Source: Pseudomonas fluorescens Q2-87
GTDB lineage: Bacteria; Pseudomonadota; Gammaproteobacteria; Pseudomonadales; Pseudomonadaceae
Direction of reading: 5' to 3'
DNA length: 64,000 nucleotides
Assembly: GCF_000281895.1 (NCBI RefSeq)
Contig: NZ_CM001558.1
Span: 3,414,556 to 3,478,555, forward strand
The notes beneath the pieces are model-generated. The model made no database searches, was not told the DNA's origin, and saw nothing but the letters and a program-made list of their open reading frames with translations. A program made the translations under genes and the position numbers. Of the stretch, positions 17,615 to 26,616 are shown in pieces; the first letter of the stretch is position 1, and every line of letters starts with the position of its first letter.

Positions 17615-19012
17615 TTAGCAGGGTGTCGCCGCGCCTTTGCGGGCGTACCACCACCAGGTCACCACGATGCAGCTCAGGTAGAAGCCGACGAACATGTAGA
17701 AGGCCATCTCCGGGCTGCCGGTCAGGGCCATCGAAGTGCCGAAGGACTTGGGGATGAAGAACGCACCGAAGGCGCCCATGGCCGAGCTGAAACCCAGCAC
17801 CGCGGCGGACTCCTTGCCAGCGTTCTTGATCGCTTGCTCGCGCACCTCGGGCTTTTTGCCCAGGGCGGCTTTTTCATGCAGGGTGCGAAAGATCACCGGG
17901 ATCATGCGGAAGGTCGAACCGTTGCCCACGCCGGTGGTGATGAACAGCAACATGAACAGGCCCAGGAAGCCGTAGAAGCTGCCGCCCTGGCCGTTTTGCG
18001 GCAGAAAGTGAAGAACACCGAACACCATCACGATCATCAGCACGAAGTTCCACAAGGTGACTTTCGCGCCACCGAGCTTGTCCGCCAGCCAGCCGCCCAG
18101 CGGCCGTACCAGCGCGCCCACCAACGGGCCGAGGAAGGCGAATTTCAGGGCGATGACTTCCGGAAACGAGGTCTTGATCAGCAATGGGAACGCTGCGGAG
18201 AAGCCGATGAACGAACCGAAGGTAGCCAGGTATAACCAGCACATCAGCCAGTTGTGCTTGCGCTTGAAAATCACCGCCTGTTCGCTGAACGAGGCCCGGG
18301 CGCTGGACAAGTCGTTCATGCCGAACCAGGCAATCAAGGTCACGGCCAGGATGAACGGCACCCAGATGAAACCGGCGTTCTGCAGCCACAGCGAGCTGCC
18401 GTCAGCCAACACCTGTGGCTGGCCGCCCATGAAGCCGAACACGCCAAAGGAAATCACCAGCGGCACGCTGAACTGCATCACCGACACACCCAGGTTGCCG
18501 AGCCCGGCGTTCAGGCCCAGGGCCGTGCCTTGCTGAGACTTTGGATAGAAGAAGCTGATGTTGGACATGCTCGAGGCAAAGTTGCCGCCGCCAAAACCGC
18601 AGAGCAGCGCGATCAGCACGAACACGCTGTAGGGCGTGGCCGAATCCTGCACCGCGAAACCCATCCACAGCGCAGGTATCAGCAACGAGGCGGTGCTCAG
18701 GGCGGTCCAGCGCCGACCACCGAAGATCGGCACCATGAACGAGTAAAAGATGCGCAGAGTGGCACCGGACAACCCCGGCAGGGCCGCCAGCCAGAACAGC
18801 TGGTCGGTGGTGAAGCTGAAGCCGATGGCGTTAAGGCGCACGATCACCGTGCTCCAGACCATCCAGACCGCGAAGGCCAACAGCAGCGCAGGAATCGAGA
18901 TCCACAGGTTGCGCCGGGCGGTCAGCTTGCCGCTGCTGCCCCAGAACGCGGGGTCTTCCGGACGCCAGTCATGAATGACCGGGCCCTTTTCAGGCGTTTG
19001 CAGAACGGACAT
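17615..19012 (-). CDS. narK2: Nitrate/nitrite transporter NarK2
   Basis: 465 residues, major facilitator with 12 helices and the nitrate-porter signature regions (GFGGGNFASSMSNISFFYPK and FITTGVGNGSTFRMIPVIF), both glycine-rich. I chose the internal ATG because AAGGAG lies six bases before it; an upstream start would add six residues. It is likely the nitrate/nitrite antiporter of the pair, by order with P. aeruginosa. The start overlaps the narK1 end by 23 bp. Confidence 0.9.
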   Translation of the reverse strand: MSVLQTPEKGPVIHDWRPEDPAFWGSSGKLTARRNLWISIPALLLAFAVWMVWSTVIVRLNAIGFSFTTDQLFWLAALPGLSGATLRIFYSFMVPIFGGRRWTALSTASLLIPALWMGFAVQDSATPYSVFVLIALLCGFGGGNFASSMSNISFFYPKSQQGTALGLNAGLGNLGVSVMQFSVPLVISFGVFGFMGGQPQVLADGSSLWLQNAGFIWVPFILAVTLIAWFGMNDLSSARASFSEQAVIFKRKHNWLMCWLYLATFGSFIGFSAAFPLLIKTSFPEVIALKFAFLGPLVGALVRPLGGWLADKLGGAKVTLWNFVLMIVMVFGVLHFLPQNGQGGSFYGFLGLFMLLFITTGVGNGSTFRMIPVIFRTLHEKAALGKKPEVREQAIKNAGKESAAVLGFSSAMGAFGAFFIPKSFGTSMALTGSPEMAFYMFVGFYLSCIVVTWWWYARKGAATPC

Positions 19013-20291
19013 GTTCTTCTCCTTGGGCAATGCTGGAAAACGGGGATTGAGTGGCCGGCGGCTGTTTACCCAGCAGCGGGCGCCTGCGCATTTCGCTGAA
19101 GTACATCCAGGCCAGGGATACCCAGACCACGCCGTACATCAACATGAAGCAGGACGAGCGCACGCCGGTGAGGTCCACCAGGGCGCCGAACATGATCGGC
19201 AGCACGAAACCGCCCAGGCCGCCGGCCAGGCCGACGATGCCGGACACCGCGCCCATGTTCTTGGGGTAGTCGTTGGCGATGTATTTGAAGACCGAGGCCT
19301 TGCCGAACGCGAAGGCGATGCCCATCACGAACAGCAGCACGGTGAACAGCGTGGCGTTGAGGCCGATGTGGAAATCGACGATGCCGTTGACGGTCTGCAC
19401 TTGCAGTTGGGTCTGGGGGTAGGACAGCAGGAACAGGCAGATCCAGCTCACCCACAACACCCACCAGGTCACGCTCTGGGCGCCCCAGCGGTCGGACATC
19501 CAGCCACCGACGGCCCGCAGCACGCCGCCGGGCAGGGAGAAACAGGCCGCCAGCAACGCCGCGCTTTGCAGGCTGAAGCCGTATTCCTGCACGTAGTATT
19601 TGGTCATCCACAGCGCCAGGGCCACGTAGCCGCCGAACACGATCGAGTAGTACTGGCAGTAGCGCCACACGGCGGGCTCTTTCAGCGCCTGGAGTTGCTC
19701 GCGCAAGGTGGCGCCGCCGACGTTGCGGTGTTCTTTTTTCTCGGCAGTGAGAAACCAGAACAGCAACGCGGTAGTGAACAGGATGGCGCTGAACACTTTC
19801 GGCACCAGGTGCCAGGTGCCCAACGCGATCAGGGCCGGGGCCAGGAACTTGGTGACCGCAGCACCGGCGTTGCCGGCACCGAACACGCCCATGGCAAAAC
19901 CCTGGTTCTGCTTGTCGAACCATTTGGCGACGTAGGCGATGCCCACCGAAAACGACCCGCCGGCGAGGCCGACGAACAGGCCCAGCACCAGGAACTGCCA
20001 GAAAGCAGTCGCCAGGGTGATCAGATACAGCGGTAAGACGCAGGACAGCATCAGCAGGAAAAACACGATCCGCCCGCCGAAACGGTCAGTCAAAAGCCCC
20101 AGGGGCAAACGCACCAGCGAACCGGTCAGCACTGGCGTGGCGGCCAGCAGGCCGAATTGGGTTTCGTTGAGGGCCAGCAGTTCCTTGATCGGAACGCCGA
20201 GCACGGCGAACATCATCCAGACCATGAAGCACACGGTGAAGGCCAGGGTACTCATCCCCAGTACCAGCCCTTGTTGCACTTGCGCTCGCAT
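18990..20291 (-). CDS. narK1: Nitrate transporter NarK1
   Basis: 433 residues, major facilitator related to NarK2, with the nitrate signatures FVGLAGGSFSVGIAYVAKWF and FAFGKASVFKYIANDYPKNM. By family knowledge NarK1-type proteins import nitrate with protons. GTG-ATG tandem starts follow CGGAG; the ATG is used here, and the GTG would add one residue. First gene of the nar operon, 67 bp from the ANR-type box. Confidence 0.9.
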   Translation of the reverse strand: MRAQVQQGLVLGMSTLAFTVCFMVWMMFAVLGVPIKELLALNETQFGLLAATPVLTGSLVRLPLGLLTDRFGGRIVFFLLMLSCVLPLYLITLATAFWQFLVLGLFVGLAGGSFSVGIAYVAKWFDKQNQGFAMGVFGAGNAGAAVTKFLAPALIALGTWHLVPKVFSAILFTTALLFWFLTAEKKEHRNVGGATLREQLQALKEPAVWRYCQYYSIVFGGYVALALWMTKYYVQEYGFSLQSAALLAACFSLPGGVLRAVGGWMSDRWGAQSVTWWVLWVSWICLFLLSYPQTQLQVQTVNGIVDFHIGLNATLFTVLLFVMGIAFAFGKASVFKYIANDYPKNMGAVSGIVGLAGGLGGFVLPIMFGALVDLTGVRSSCFMLMYGVVWVSLAWMYFSEMRRRPLLGKQPPATQSPFSSIAQGEEHVRSANA

Positions 20292-20350
20292 CACGATGCA
20301 CTCCGTCAGTTCGATTGAGCGCAGCCTAGTGATGCGAACCCCGTGAAAAC

Positions 20351-20364
20351 TTGACCTGGGTCAA
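20351..20364. promoter_or_regulatory. ANR/DNR-type box for narK1 operon
   Basis: TTGACCTGGGTCAA is a symmetrical variant of TTGAT-N4-ATCAA (both outer bases changed, dyad kept), centred 66.5 bp before the narK1 ATG. The position fits a class II site at about -41.5. Confidence 0.68.
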
Positions 20365-20402
20365 CGTGCCCGGAAGGGGCAATGGCCTATGCTTGGCCCG
20401 TC

Positions 20403-20418
20403 TACCTCCAAGGAGGTA
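20403..20418. promoter_or_regulatory. NarL 7-2-7 binding palindrome
   Basis: TACCTCC-AA-GGAGGTA is a perfect 16-bp palindrome of two heptamers, each matching the NarL consensus TACYYMT at six of seven places. It lies between the divergent narK1 and narX, about 95 bp upstream of the inferred narK1 start point, where NarL acts in P. aeruginosa. Confidence 0.72.
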
Positions 20419-20446
20419 GATCCAGATATTGATAAAACCCTTTGTT

Positions 20447-20459
20447 TATCAATATTTTG
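20447..20459 (+). promoter_or_regulatory. IHF-type site in narK1-narX intergenic region
   Basis: TATCAATATTTTG matches the IHF consensus WATCAA-N4-TTR exactly. It is part of a longer AT-rich palindrome (arms 20426-20436 and 20445-20455) in an otherwise GC-rich region. IHF bending between NarL and ANR sites is known for this promoter in P. aeruginosa. Confidence 0.6.
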
Positions 20460-20599
20460 GCTAAGTCTGCCGACGCTTTTATGGAAACGGAGCGGCGGAC
20501 AACTCTTTAGAGGTAGTGCGCCCAGGATCGGCTGCTACATCACAGATCCAGGCGCCGCCCCATGTTCGGGTTCCAGATTTTCTTGCAGGGTCAGCCGCA

Positions 20600-22399
20600 A
20601 TGATGCGCTGGCTGCGCAGCTCCCTGCCCGCTCGCGCCGGGTTGGCGGTGATTCTTATCGCGATCCTGGCCCTGGCCAGCTCCTTGAGCGCCGGCCTGAT
20701 CGCCTGGTTCAGCCAGGGCGATGCCGCAGCCATCAATACCGCCGGCTCGGTGCGCATGGAAACCTACCACCTGAGCTGGAAACTCGCTGCCGGCGCCACC
20801 GATGATGTGCACGTCATCATCGACAGCCTGCAGCAGCGCCTCGACAGCCCCGCCCTGCGCGCCGTGCTGGAAGACGGGCCGGCGACCTCCCTGCACCAGA
20901 GCTATCGCAACCTGCTACAGCGCTGGAACCAGACCTTGCGCCCAGCCGTCGAGCGTGGCGATTCGGCGTTTTTCCAGGCCAGCGCCAACTCCTTCGTCGA
21001 TCAGCTGGACCAATTCGTCACCCTGTTGCAACGCCAGAGCGAGCACAAGCAAGGCTGGCAGCAAGTGATCCAGGGCATTGCACTGTTTACCACCATGATC
21101 ATTCTGCTGATCGGCCTGTATGAATTGCAGTACGGCGTGGTCGCGCCCTTGCAGGAACTGGTGGACGCCACCCAACGTTTTCGTCGTGGCGAGTTCCAGG
21201 TGCGAGTCAATCATCAATCCGAAGATGAGCTGGGTCAGTTGGCAACCAGTTTCAACGCCATGGCCGAGGCCATCGAGCAGTCCCATCGCACCCTGGAAAG
21301 CCAAGTCCAGCAAAAGACTCTGAACCTGCAACAGGCCAATGCCGCCTTGGAGCTGCTGTACCAGAGCAGCCGCAACCTGGCGACGCGACAGGCCAATGCC
21401 GAAGGCTTGGATGAGCTCATCCGAAGGTTCCAGCAACGCTTGCCCGGCCTGCGTCTGACGCTGTGCCTGCAAGGACAATTGCAGGCACCGGCCAAGCACT
21501 TGCTGGCATTGCATGGCGCCGCCAGCCGCCAGGTTTGCGCCAGCAGCGATTGCGCCAGTTGCCATAAACATAACGCCGCACGCCCGCAGGCCTTCAGCAT
21601 CAGCAACCAGGGCAACGAGCTGGGTGAACTCAAGGCGCATTTTGTCGACGGTCACGCGGCGCACCCCTGGGAAACCGCATTGATCCAGGCCCTGGCCAAC
21701 CTGATCGGCACCACCCTGTCACTCAAGCGCCAGCGCGAACAGGACCACCGCCTGCTGCTGCTCGATGAGCGCACGATCATTGCCCGGGAACTGCACGATT
21801 CCCTGGCCCAGGCCTTGTCATACATGAAGCTGCAAGTCAGCCGCATGCAGACCCTGATGCGCCGGGGCGAACCGGTACAAACCCTGGAAAACGTCACCGC
21901 AGAGCTGCGCGAAGGCCTGAACAACGCCTATCGCCAATTGCGCGAGTTGCTGACCACCTTCCGCTTGCAGATTCGTGACGACGGCCTCGTTCAGGAGCTC
22001 AAGGACACCGCTGAAGAGTTTTCCAACCGCGGCGATTTCCAGGTGCACCTGTTCATCGACACCCTGGCCTTCGAGCTGTCGGCCAGCGAGCAGATCCACA
22101 TCCTGCAGATCACCCGCGAGGCCTTGTCCAATTGCCTGCGCCATGCCCATGCAGAGAACGCTTGGCTCGAACTGCGCCAGGACGGCGAGACCGTGCAGCT
22201 GACGATCGAAGATGATGGTTGCGGCTTCAGCGGTGAGGTGGACACGCGCGAGCACCACGGCCTGAACATCATGAACGAACGGGCCCGCAGCCTGCGCGGC
22301 CAACTGAGCATTCTTTCCCGAATACCCCAGGGCACCCGTATCCAGGTGCTTTTCCAACCGGAATTCCTGGGTCAACCCACCGAAGGCATCGCAACATGA
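20600..22399 (+). CDS. narX: Nitrate sensor histidine kinase NarX
   Basis: 599 residues. N-terminal helix, a periplasmic four-helix sensor with a P-box-like segment (INTAGSVRMETYHLSW), a second helix, HAMP, a cysteine-bearing central domain (VCASSDCASCHKH), then a HisKA_3 box with the phospho-His in ARELHDSLAQ and an HATPase domain (NCLRHAHAE...DDGCGF). It senses nitrate and phosphorylates NarL. The start is one of two adjacent ATGs with a weak ribosome site, so the exact N-terminus is uncertain. Confidence 0.92.
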   Translation: MMRWLRSSLPARAGLAVILIAILALASSLSAGLIAWFSQGDAAAINTAGSVRMETYHLSWKLAAGATDDVHVIIDSLQQRLDSPALRAVLEDGPATSLHQSYRNLLQRWNQTLRPAVERGDSAFFQASANSFVDQLDQFVTLLQRQSEHKQGWQQVIQGIALFTTMIILLIGLYELQYGVVAPLQELVDATQRFRRGEFQVRVNHQSEDELGQLATSFNAMAEAIEQSHRTLESQVQQKTLNLQQANAALELLYQSSRNLATRQANAEGLDELIRRFQQRLPGLRLTLCLQGQLQAPAKHLLALHGAASRQVCASSDCASCHKHNAARPQAFSISNQGNELGELKAHFVDGHAAHPWETALIQALANLIGTTLSLKRQREQDHRLLLLDERTIIARELHDSLAQALSYMKLQVSRMQTLMRRGEPVQTLENVTAELREGLNNAYRQLRELLTTFRLQIRDDGLVQELKDTAEEFSNRGDFQVHLFIDTLAFELSASEQIHILQITREALSNCLRHAHAENAWLELRQDGETVQLTIEDDGCGFSGEVDTREHHGLNIMNERARSLRGQLSILSRIPQGTRIQVLFQPEFLGQPTEGIAT

Positions 22400-23043
22400 A
22401 CGCCCCTTTGCGCCACACCCTGCTGTTGGTCGACGATCATCCGATGATGCGTCGCGGGATCCGCCAGATGCTTGAGCTCGAAGACGACTTGCACATTGTC
22501 GGCGAAGCCAGCCACGGCGAAGAAGCCTTGACGCTGATCGAGCCGCTCAAGCCCGACCTGGTGCTGCTGGACAACAACATGCCGCAAATGAACGGCATCG
22601 AGACCCTGCGTCGGCTGCGCGCCATGCACTACACCGGCAAGGTTTTGCTGTTCACTGTCTCTGACGCCGAGGACGACATCCGCGATGCCCTGCGCCTGGA
22701 CGCCAACGGCTATTTGCTCAAGGACATGGAGCCTGAGTTGCTGATCCAGTACATCCGCGACGCCCTCAACGGCGCCCTGGTGATCAGCCCCGGCCTGACC
22801 CGCGTGATGGCCCAGGCCCTGCGCGCCGCACCGCGCCAGGCTGATGTCGAACTGACCGAGCGCGAACGCCAGGTGCTCAAGACCATCGCCGGCGGCTACA
22901 GCAACAAGGTCATCGGGCACAAACTGGGCATCACCGAAGGCACGGTCAAGGTTCATGTGAAGAACCTGCTGCACAAGCTTGGCTTGCGCTCGCGGGTGGA
23001 AGCGGCGGTGTGGGCAATGGAGCATTTGCGCGGGGCGGGCTAA
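22396..23043 (+). CDS. narL: Nitrate response regulator NarL
   Basis: 215 residues: receiver domain (VDDHPMMRRGIRQML, phospho-acceptor Asp in KPDLVLLDNNMPQMNG, which reads LLDN, conserved Lys in NGYLLKDME) and a LuxR-type helix-turn-helix (LTERERQVLKTIAGGYSNK). The start overlaps the narX stop (ATGA). Binding sites that fit it are seen at 20403-20418 and 28459-28474. Confidence 0.94.
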   Translation: MNAPLRHTLLLVDDHPMMRRGIRQMLELEDDLHIVGEASHGEEALTLIEPLKPDLVLLDNNMPQMNGIETLRRLRAMHYTGKVLLFTVSDAEDDIRDALRLDANGYLLKDMEPELLIQYIRDALNGALVISPGLTRVMAQALRAAPRQADVELTERERQVLKTIAGGYSNKVIGHKLGITEGTVKVHVKNLLHKLGLRSRVEAAVWAMEHLRGAG

Positions 23044-23080
23044 AGCAGGCGCGTAGATTTCCTGAGCGAACATAAATCCC

Positions 23081-23170
23081 GTGGCGAGGGAGCTTGCTCC
23101 CGCTGGGCTGCGTAGCAGCCCCAAAAACAGGGCCGCTGCGCGCCCCAGCGGGAGCAAGCTCCCTCGCCAC
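23081..23170. repeat. REPIN, family A
   Basis: Inverted REP pair between narL and the Crp/Fnr gene, with loop GGGCTGCGTAGCAGCCCC and similar stems. Confidence 0.85.
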
Positions 23171-23302
23171 AGGATCGGTGTTCGGCAGATACCGATTCGA
23201 CTGACTGCAATGACAATTCCCATCCCTCTTCCGAGGTAGGCCTGCCGAGGCATAGGCCGACGGCGCCTTGGGCTCTACCATGACGGCACGCGGAGGTACG
23301 CC

Positions 23303-23980
23303 ATGCTGACCCACCCTTCCATTGTTCTACTGTTGCGACGTCATCACCTGTTCAGCCAATTGCCCGAGCGGGTGTTCGAAGAAGTGTGCAGCCTGGCCGT
23401 GCTCAAGCGCCTGGCTTGCAACAGCACACTTATGCACCAGGGCGACCCGGCCAAACGGTTTTTCCTGCTGGTCAGTGGCCAGATCAAGCTGTTCCGGGTG
23501 ACCGGCGAAGGCCAGGAAAACCTGGTGGAGATCATCCAGCCCGGCCAGACCTTTGCCGAGGCCCTGCTGTTCAGCGAGGCCCGCTGCTACCCGGTCAGTG
23601 CATCGGCGATCAAGGACAGCGTGCTGGTGAGCATCGAGGGCACCCACTATCGCAAGGCTCTGGAAGACCAGCCCAAGGTGTGCCTGGCGATCCTGGCAAG
23701 CATGAGTATCCACCTGCACCAGCGCCTCAAGGACATCGACAACCTGACCTTGGCCAGCGCCAGCCGGCGGGTGATCAATTTCCTGTTGCAGGAACGCGAC
23801 CCGCGGGACGGCTTGGTGGTGTTGCAGGTGTCCAAACGGCTGGTGGCGTCCAAGCTGGGGATCCAGCCAGAGACCTTTTCGCGCATTCTGCATCGCCTGG
23901 TGGATGGCGGCCTGATCGCCATGGAGCGGCGCAACATCCACATCCTGGCTGAGGAAGAGTTGGAGGCGTACCAGCAATAA
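23303..23980 (+). CDS. Crp/Fnr-family regulator (DnrE-like)
   Basis: 225 residues: cyclic-nucleotide-type sensor barrel (MHQGDPAKRFFLLVSGQIKL), dimer helix, and a winged helix with the recognition segment LGIQPETFSRILHRL, the same E-T-F-S-R as in DNR (35081-35764), so it probably reads similar TTGAT/ATCAA half-sites. It lacks the N-terminal cysteine cluster of ANR/FNR. It lies directly after narXL, as I recall for P. stutzeri dnrE, but assignment to that subgroup is uncertain. The ATG follows GGAGGTACGCC. Confidence 0.82.
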   Translation: MLTHPSIVLLLRRHHLFSQLPERVFEEVCSLAVLKRLACNSTLMHQGDPAKRFFLLVSGQIKLFRVTGEGQENLVEIIQPGQTFAEALLFSEARCYPVSASAIKDSVLVSIEGTHYRKALEDQPKVCLAILASMSIHLHQRLKDIDNLTLASASRRVINFLLQERDPRDGLVVLQVSKRLVASKLGIQPETFSRILHRLVDGGLIAMERRNIHILAEEELEAYQQ

Positions 23981-24014
23981 TTGCAGCCCCTATATGACGG
24001 TCACCCCAGCCCCT

Positions 24015-24133
24015 GTGGCGAGGGGATTTATCCCCGCTGGGCTGCGAAGCAGCCCCAAAGCCTTAGCCCGCGGTGTATCAGGCGGTTGAAGGGGGGCGCT
24101 GCGCGCCCCAGCGGGGATAAATCCCCTCGCCAC
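24015..24133. repeat. REPIN, family B
   Basis: Inverted pair of GTGGCGAGGGGATTTATCCC and complement between the convergent regulator and ubiT genes. Family B differs from A in the GGATTTATCC core; others are at 37.8 and 52.8 kb. Confidence 0.85.
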
Positions 24134-24170
24134 AGGTAATACACGAGGGGCAGCAGCCTCGGTGCTGTCA

Positions 24171-24641
24171 TCACACGGTCGCCAAGCCCTTGCCCGCCCG
24201 TTCCAGATTGCGCCATAACCACGGCGGCAATACCTCCGGGTCGAGACTGTCGATCAGGTTCTTCAGCGCCAGTCCCAATTCCGTATCCCCCTCGATCACC
24301 AGCCGCCGCCGGAAGAACAACGTGTCGGGGTCTTCCTGACGGCTCGCCAGCAAGAGGAATTCGCGCCAGTTGCCGCTGATGGTGACCTGGGCTTCGGCCC
24401 GTTCGGCGATGCGCAGTCCATCCCGCGCCAGGGTCAGGTACCAGCACAACTTCAGGTCGGGCACCCGCAGGCACAGCCAGCGCCCCTGCAGCACGTCGAA
24501 ACCGCCATCGCGCAGCGGCTCGGCCAGGCAACGGTTGAGTGCCTGTTGCAACGCCAGGCGTTGCACCACAAACGGCACCTTGGCCACAAGCGGCAGCACC
24601 CGGTCAGCGCTTTTGAGCAACCATTTTTTTGGACTCAGCAC
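24171..24641 (-). CDS. ubiT: UbiT, SCP2-type lipid carrier for anaerobic ubiquinone synthesis
   Basis: 156 residues with an SCP2 sterol-carrier domain (LKLCWYLTLARDGLRI...VTISGNWREFLLLASRQEDPDTLFFRRRL). UbiT, UbiU and UbiV allow ubiquinone hydroxylation without oxygen; UbiT is thought to bind the prenylated intermediates. Overlaps ubiV by 7 bp, last in ubiUVT. The order matches PA3913-PA3911. Confidence 0.88.
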   Translation of the reverse strand: MLSPKKWLLKSADRVLPLVAKVPFVVQRLALQQALNRCLAEPLRDGGFDVLQGRWLCLRVPDLKLCWYLTLARDGLRIAERAEAQVTISGNWREFLLLASRQEDPDTLFFRRRLVIEGDTELGLALKNLIDSLDPEVLPPWLWRNLERAGKGLATV

Positions 24642-25525
24642 AGGCCCGCCTCCTCTACCTTCAACATGCCGGCATGGCCGTGCCAGTAACCGTTGCAGCC
24701 GTCCACGAACAACGGCGGCGCCTCGCCCTGGCGCACCTTGTCGAAGGCCGTGACCACGTCGGCCATGCCCTGGGCGCGCGGGCTCAGGCGCAACAGGTCA
24801 GCGCCGCTGGCCTTCAGCGCGCTGTAATCGGCGAGCAGGTTCGTCACCTCCCCGGACATCGTCTGGATGCCATTGAGGGTGAACAACTGCTGGCCTTCCT
24901 GGCTGCTCAAGGCCAGGCCGTCGGGATAGTTGATGCAACAGAACTGGCAGTCGTCCTTGGGTCGGTTCTCGGCGCGGGCGGTGAAGCAACGCGCCGAGTA
25001 CGCCAGGGGCAAATGGCCGTAGGCAAAAATTTCAACCTCAGGCACTTCACGGTCCATGTCCCGCACTTGCTCCAGCACATCGCCGATCAGCGCCGCTGAA
25101 CACTCTACCGGTGGCACCCACCGGGTCATGCCGCTGTCGAGCAATTGGCCCAGGGCGTGACCGTTGTACAAGTTCAACGCCGGACCGCCGACAAAGGGTA
25201 ACTTGCGCTCGGCCAGCAACTGCACCGCGCCCATGTCATTGGCTTCCACCAACAATTGGCCGTTGTCGCAGAGGCGGCGCAGCGACGACAGCTCCGAAGC
25301 CGCCTCGATCAACGTCAGGCTCGACAACACGATCTGCGCCTGGCTGCACGTTTGCAGCTCACGCGCCAGGCCCAGCCATTGGTCCAGAGAAAATGCCCGG
25401 CGCTTCGAACACACGGTTTCCCCCAGGTAAATCACGTCCAACGGCAGAGCCGACATCTCGGCGTAGAAATTTCCCAATTGTGTTTTGTCCCAGTAGAACA
25501 GGACCGGTCCCAGGCTGAGTTTCAT
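24635..25525 (-). CDS. ubiV: UbiV, U32-family Fe-S protein for O2-independent hydroxylation
   Basis: 296 residues, peptidase-U32-like fold. Cysteines include Cys39 in LGETVCSKRR and a cluster CQFCCINYPDG, which fits the 4Fe-4S site of UbiV. With UbiU it hydroxylates the ubiquinone ring under anoxia. The ATG follows GAGGGAGG, 10 bp after ubiU. Confidence 0.9.
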   Translation of the reverse strand: MKLSLGPVLFYWDKTQLGNFYAEMSALPLDVIYLGETVCSKRRAFSLDQWLGLARELQTCSQAQIVLSSLTLIEAASELSSLRRLCDNGQLLVEANDMGAVQLLAERKLPFVGGPALNLYNGHALGQLLDSGMTRWVPPVECSAALIGDVLEQVRDMDREVPEVEIFAYGHLPLAYSARCFTARAENRPKDDCQFCCINYPDGLALSSQEGQQLFTLNGIQTMSGEVTNLLADYSALKASGADLLRLSPRAQGMADVVTAFDKVRQGEAPPLFVDGCNGYWHGHAGMLKVEEAGLC

Positions 25526-25535
25526 CTGGCCTCCC

Positions 25536-26531
25536 TCATTGCCATGATCGATGGTAGGCACCCAGGGTGGTCTGGCTGCCCTCGGACAATCCGGCCAGCA
25601 CCTGGCGCCATTCTTCCCGCACCCGGAACCGTTGCGGTGCGGCCTGGTGTGCATCCAGCGCGGCGCGCCAGACCCGGGTGACTTGTTCAACGTAGGCCGG
25701 GCTGCGCTGGCGGCCTTCAATTTTCACGGCCTCGACACCGATGGCCGTCAGCTCTGGCAACAGGTCCAGGGTGTCGAGGCTGGTGGGTTCTTCCAGGGCA
25801 TGGAAGCGCTTGCCGCCCACCAGGAAGCGGCCCTTGCACAAGGTCGGGTAACCGGCCGGTTCTTCAGGGGTGTAGCGATCGATCAGCACCTCGCTGAGGC
25901 GTGCGCTCAGACCTTGGGCGTCCTCGCTCCAGCGCACCGCCTTGGCGGGCGAGCAAACCCCACACAGGTTCGGCGATTCGCCGGTGATGTACGAAGACAA
26001 GTGGCAACGGCCCTCGGCCATGATGCACAGGCTACCGAAGCCAAAGACTTCGATCGGCACCGAACTGGCCGCCGCCACTTGCCGCACTTGGGCCAGGGAC
26101 AGCACCCGTGGCAACACGGCGCGGCGGATGCCGTAGCGCTCGGCGTAAAAAGCCAGGGCCGCCGCGTGGGTCGCCGAACCCTGTACCGACAGGTGCAGGG
26201 CCAGTTGCGGATGGCGCTGACTGGCGTAGCTGAGCACACCGGGGTCGGCGGCAATCAGCGCGTCCACGCCGAAATCGGCAGCCCGGTCCACCGCCCGTTG
26301 CCAGCGTTCCCAACCCTTGGGTTGCGGGTAGGTATTGACCGCCACGTACAGCTTGCGTTGATTCTGGCGGATGTGCGCGACAGCGGCATCGAACTGCTTG
26401 TCGTCCATGTTCAGCCCGGCGAAATGCCGGGCATTGGTGTCATCGCGAAAGCCGACATAGACGGCATCGGCGCCTTGGCGCACCGCCGCTTTGAGGGCAG
26501 GCAGATTCCCTGCCGGGCAAACCAGTTGCAT
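25536..26531 (-). CDS. ubiU: UbiU, U32-family Fe-S protein for O2-independent hydroxylation
   Basis: 331 residues, U32 family (MQLVCPAGNLPALKAAVRQG). Cysteines in SLCIMAEGRC, NLCGVCSP and TLCKGRF fit the four ligands of a 4Fe-4S cluster. First gene of ubiUVT. An ANR-type box inside a perfect 24-bp palindrome is centred 68 bp upstream, so the three genes can be transcribed apart from moeA. Confidence 0.91.
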   Translation of the reverse strand: MQLVCPAGNLPALKAAVRQGADAVYVGFRDDTNARHFAGLNMDDKQFDAAVAHIRQNQRKLYVAVNTYPQPKGWERWQRAVDRAADFGVDALIAADPGVLSYASQRHPQLALHLSVQGSATHAAALAFYAERYGIRRAVLPRVLSLAQVRQVAAASSVPIEVFGFGSLCIMAEGRCHLSSYITGESPNLCGVCSPAKAVRWSEDAQGLSARLSEVLIDRYTPEEPAGYPTLCKGRFLVGGKRFHALEEPTSLDTLDLLPELTAIGVEAVKIEGRQRSPAYVEQVTRVWRAALDAHQAAPQRFRVREEWRQVLAGLSEGSQTTLGAYHRSWQ

Positions 26532-26592
26532 GGGGCATCCTCGTGAGAAAACTAAGGGCGCCGCCAGTCTAGCCAGCCCTCGGCCGGCGACC

Positions 26593-26616
26593 TTGACGGC
26601 AATCAATTGCCGTCAA
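26593..26616. promoter_or_regulatory. ANR-type box within a 24-bp palindrome upstream of ubiU
   Basis: TTGACGGCAATCAA (26593-26606) fits TTGAC-N4-ATCAA and is centred 68 bp before the ubiU ATG. The sequence continues so that arms TTGACGGCAAT and ATTGCCGTCAA form a perfect inverted repeat around CA. The right arm covers the moeA stop codon. Confidence 0.65.

Noticed and set aside
23180..23300. ANR or NarL site before the DnrE-like gene
   Set aside because: GAGGTAGGCC and GGAGGTACGCC resemble NarL heptamers, but the first has no partner at 7-2-7 spacing and the second is the ribosome-binding site.
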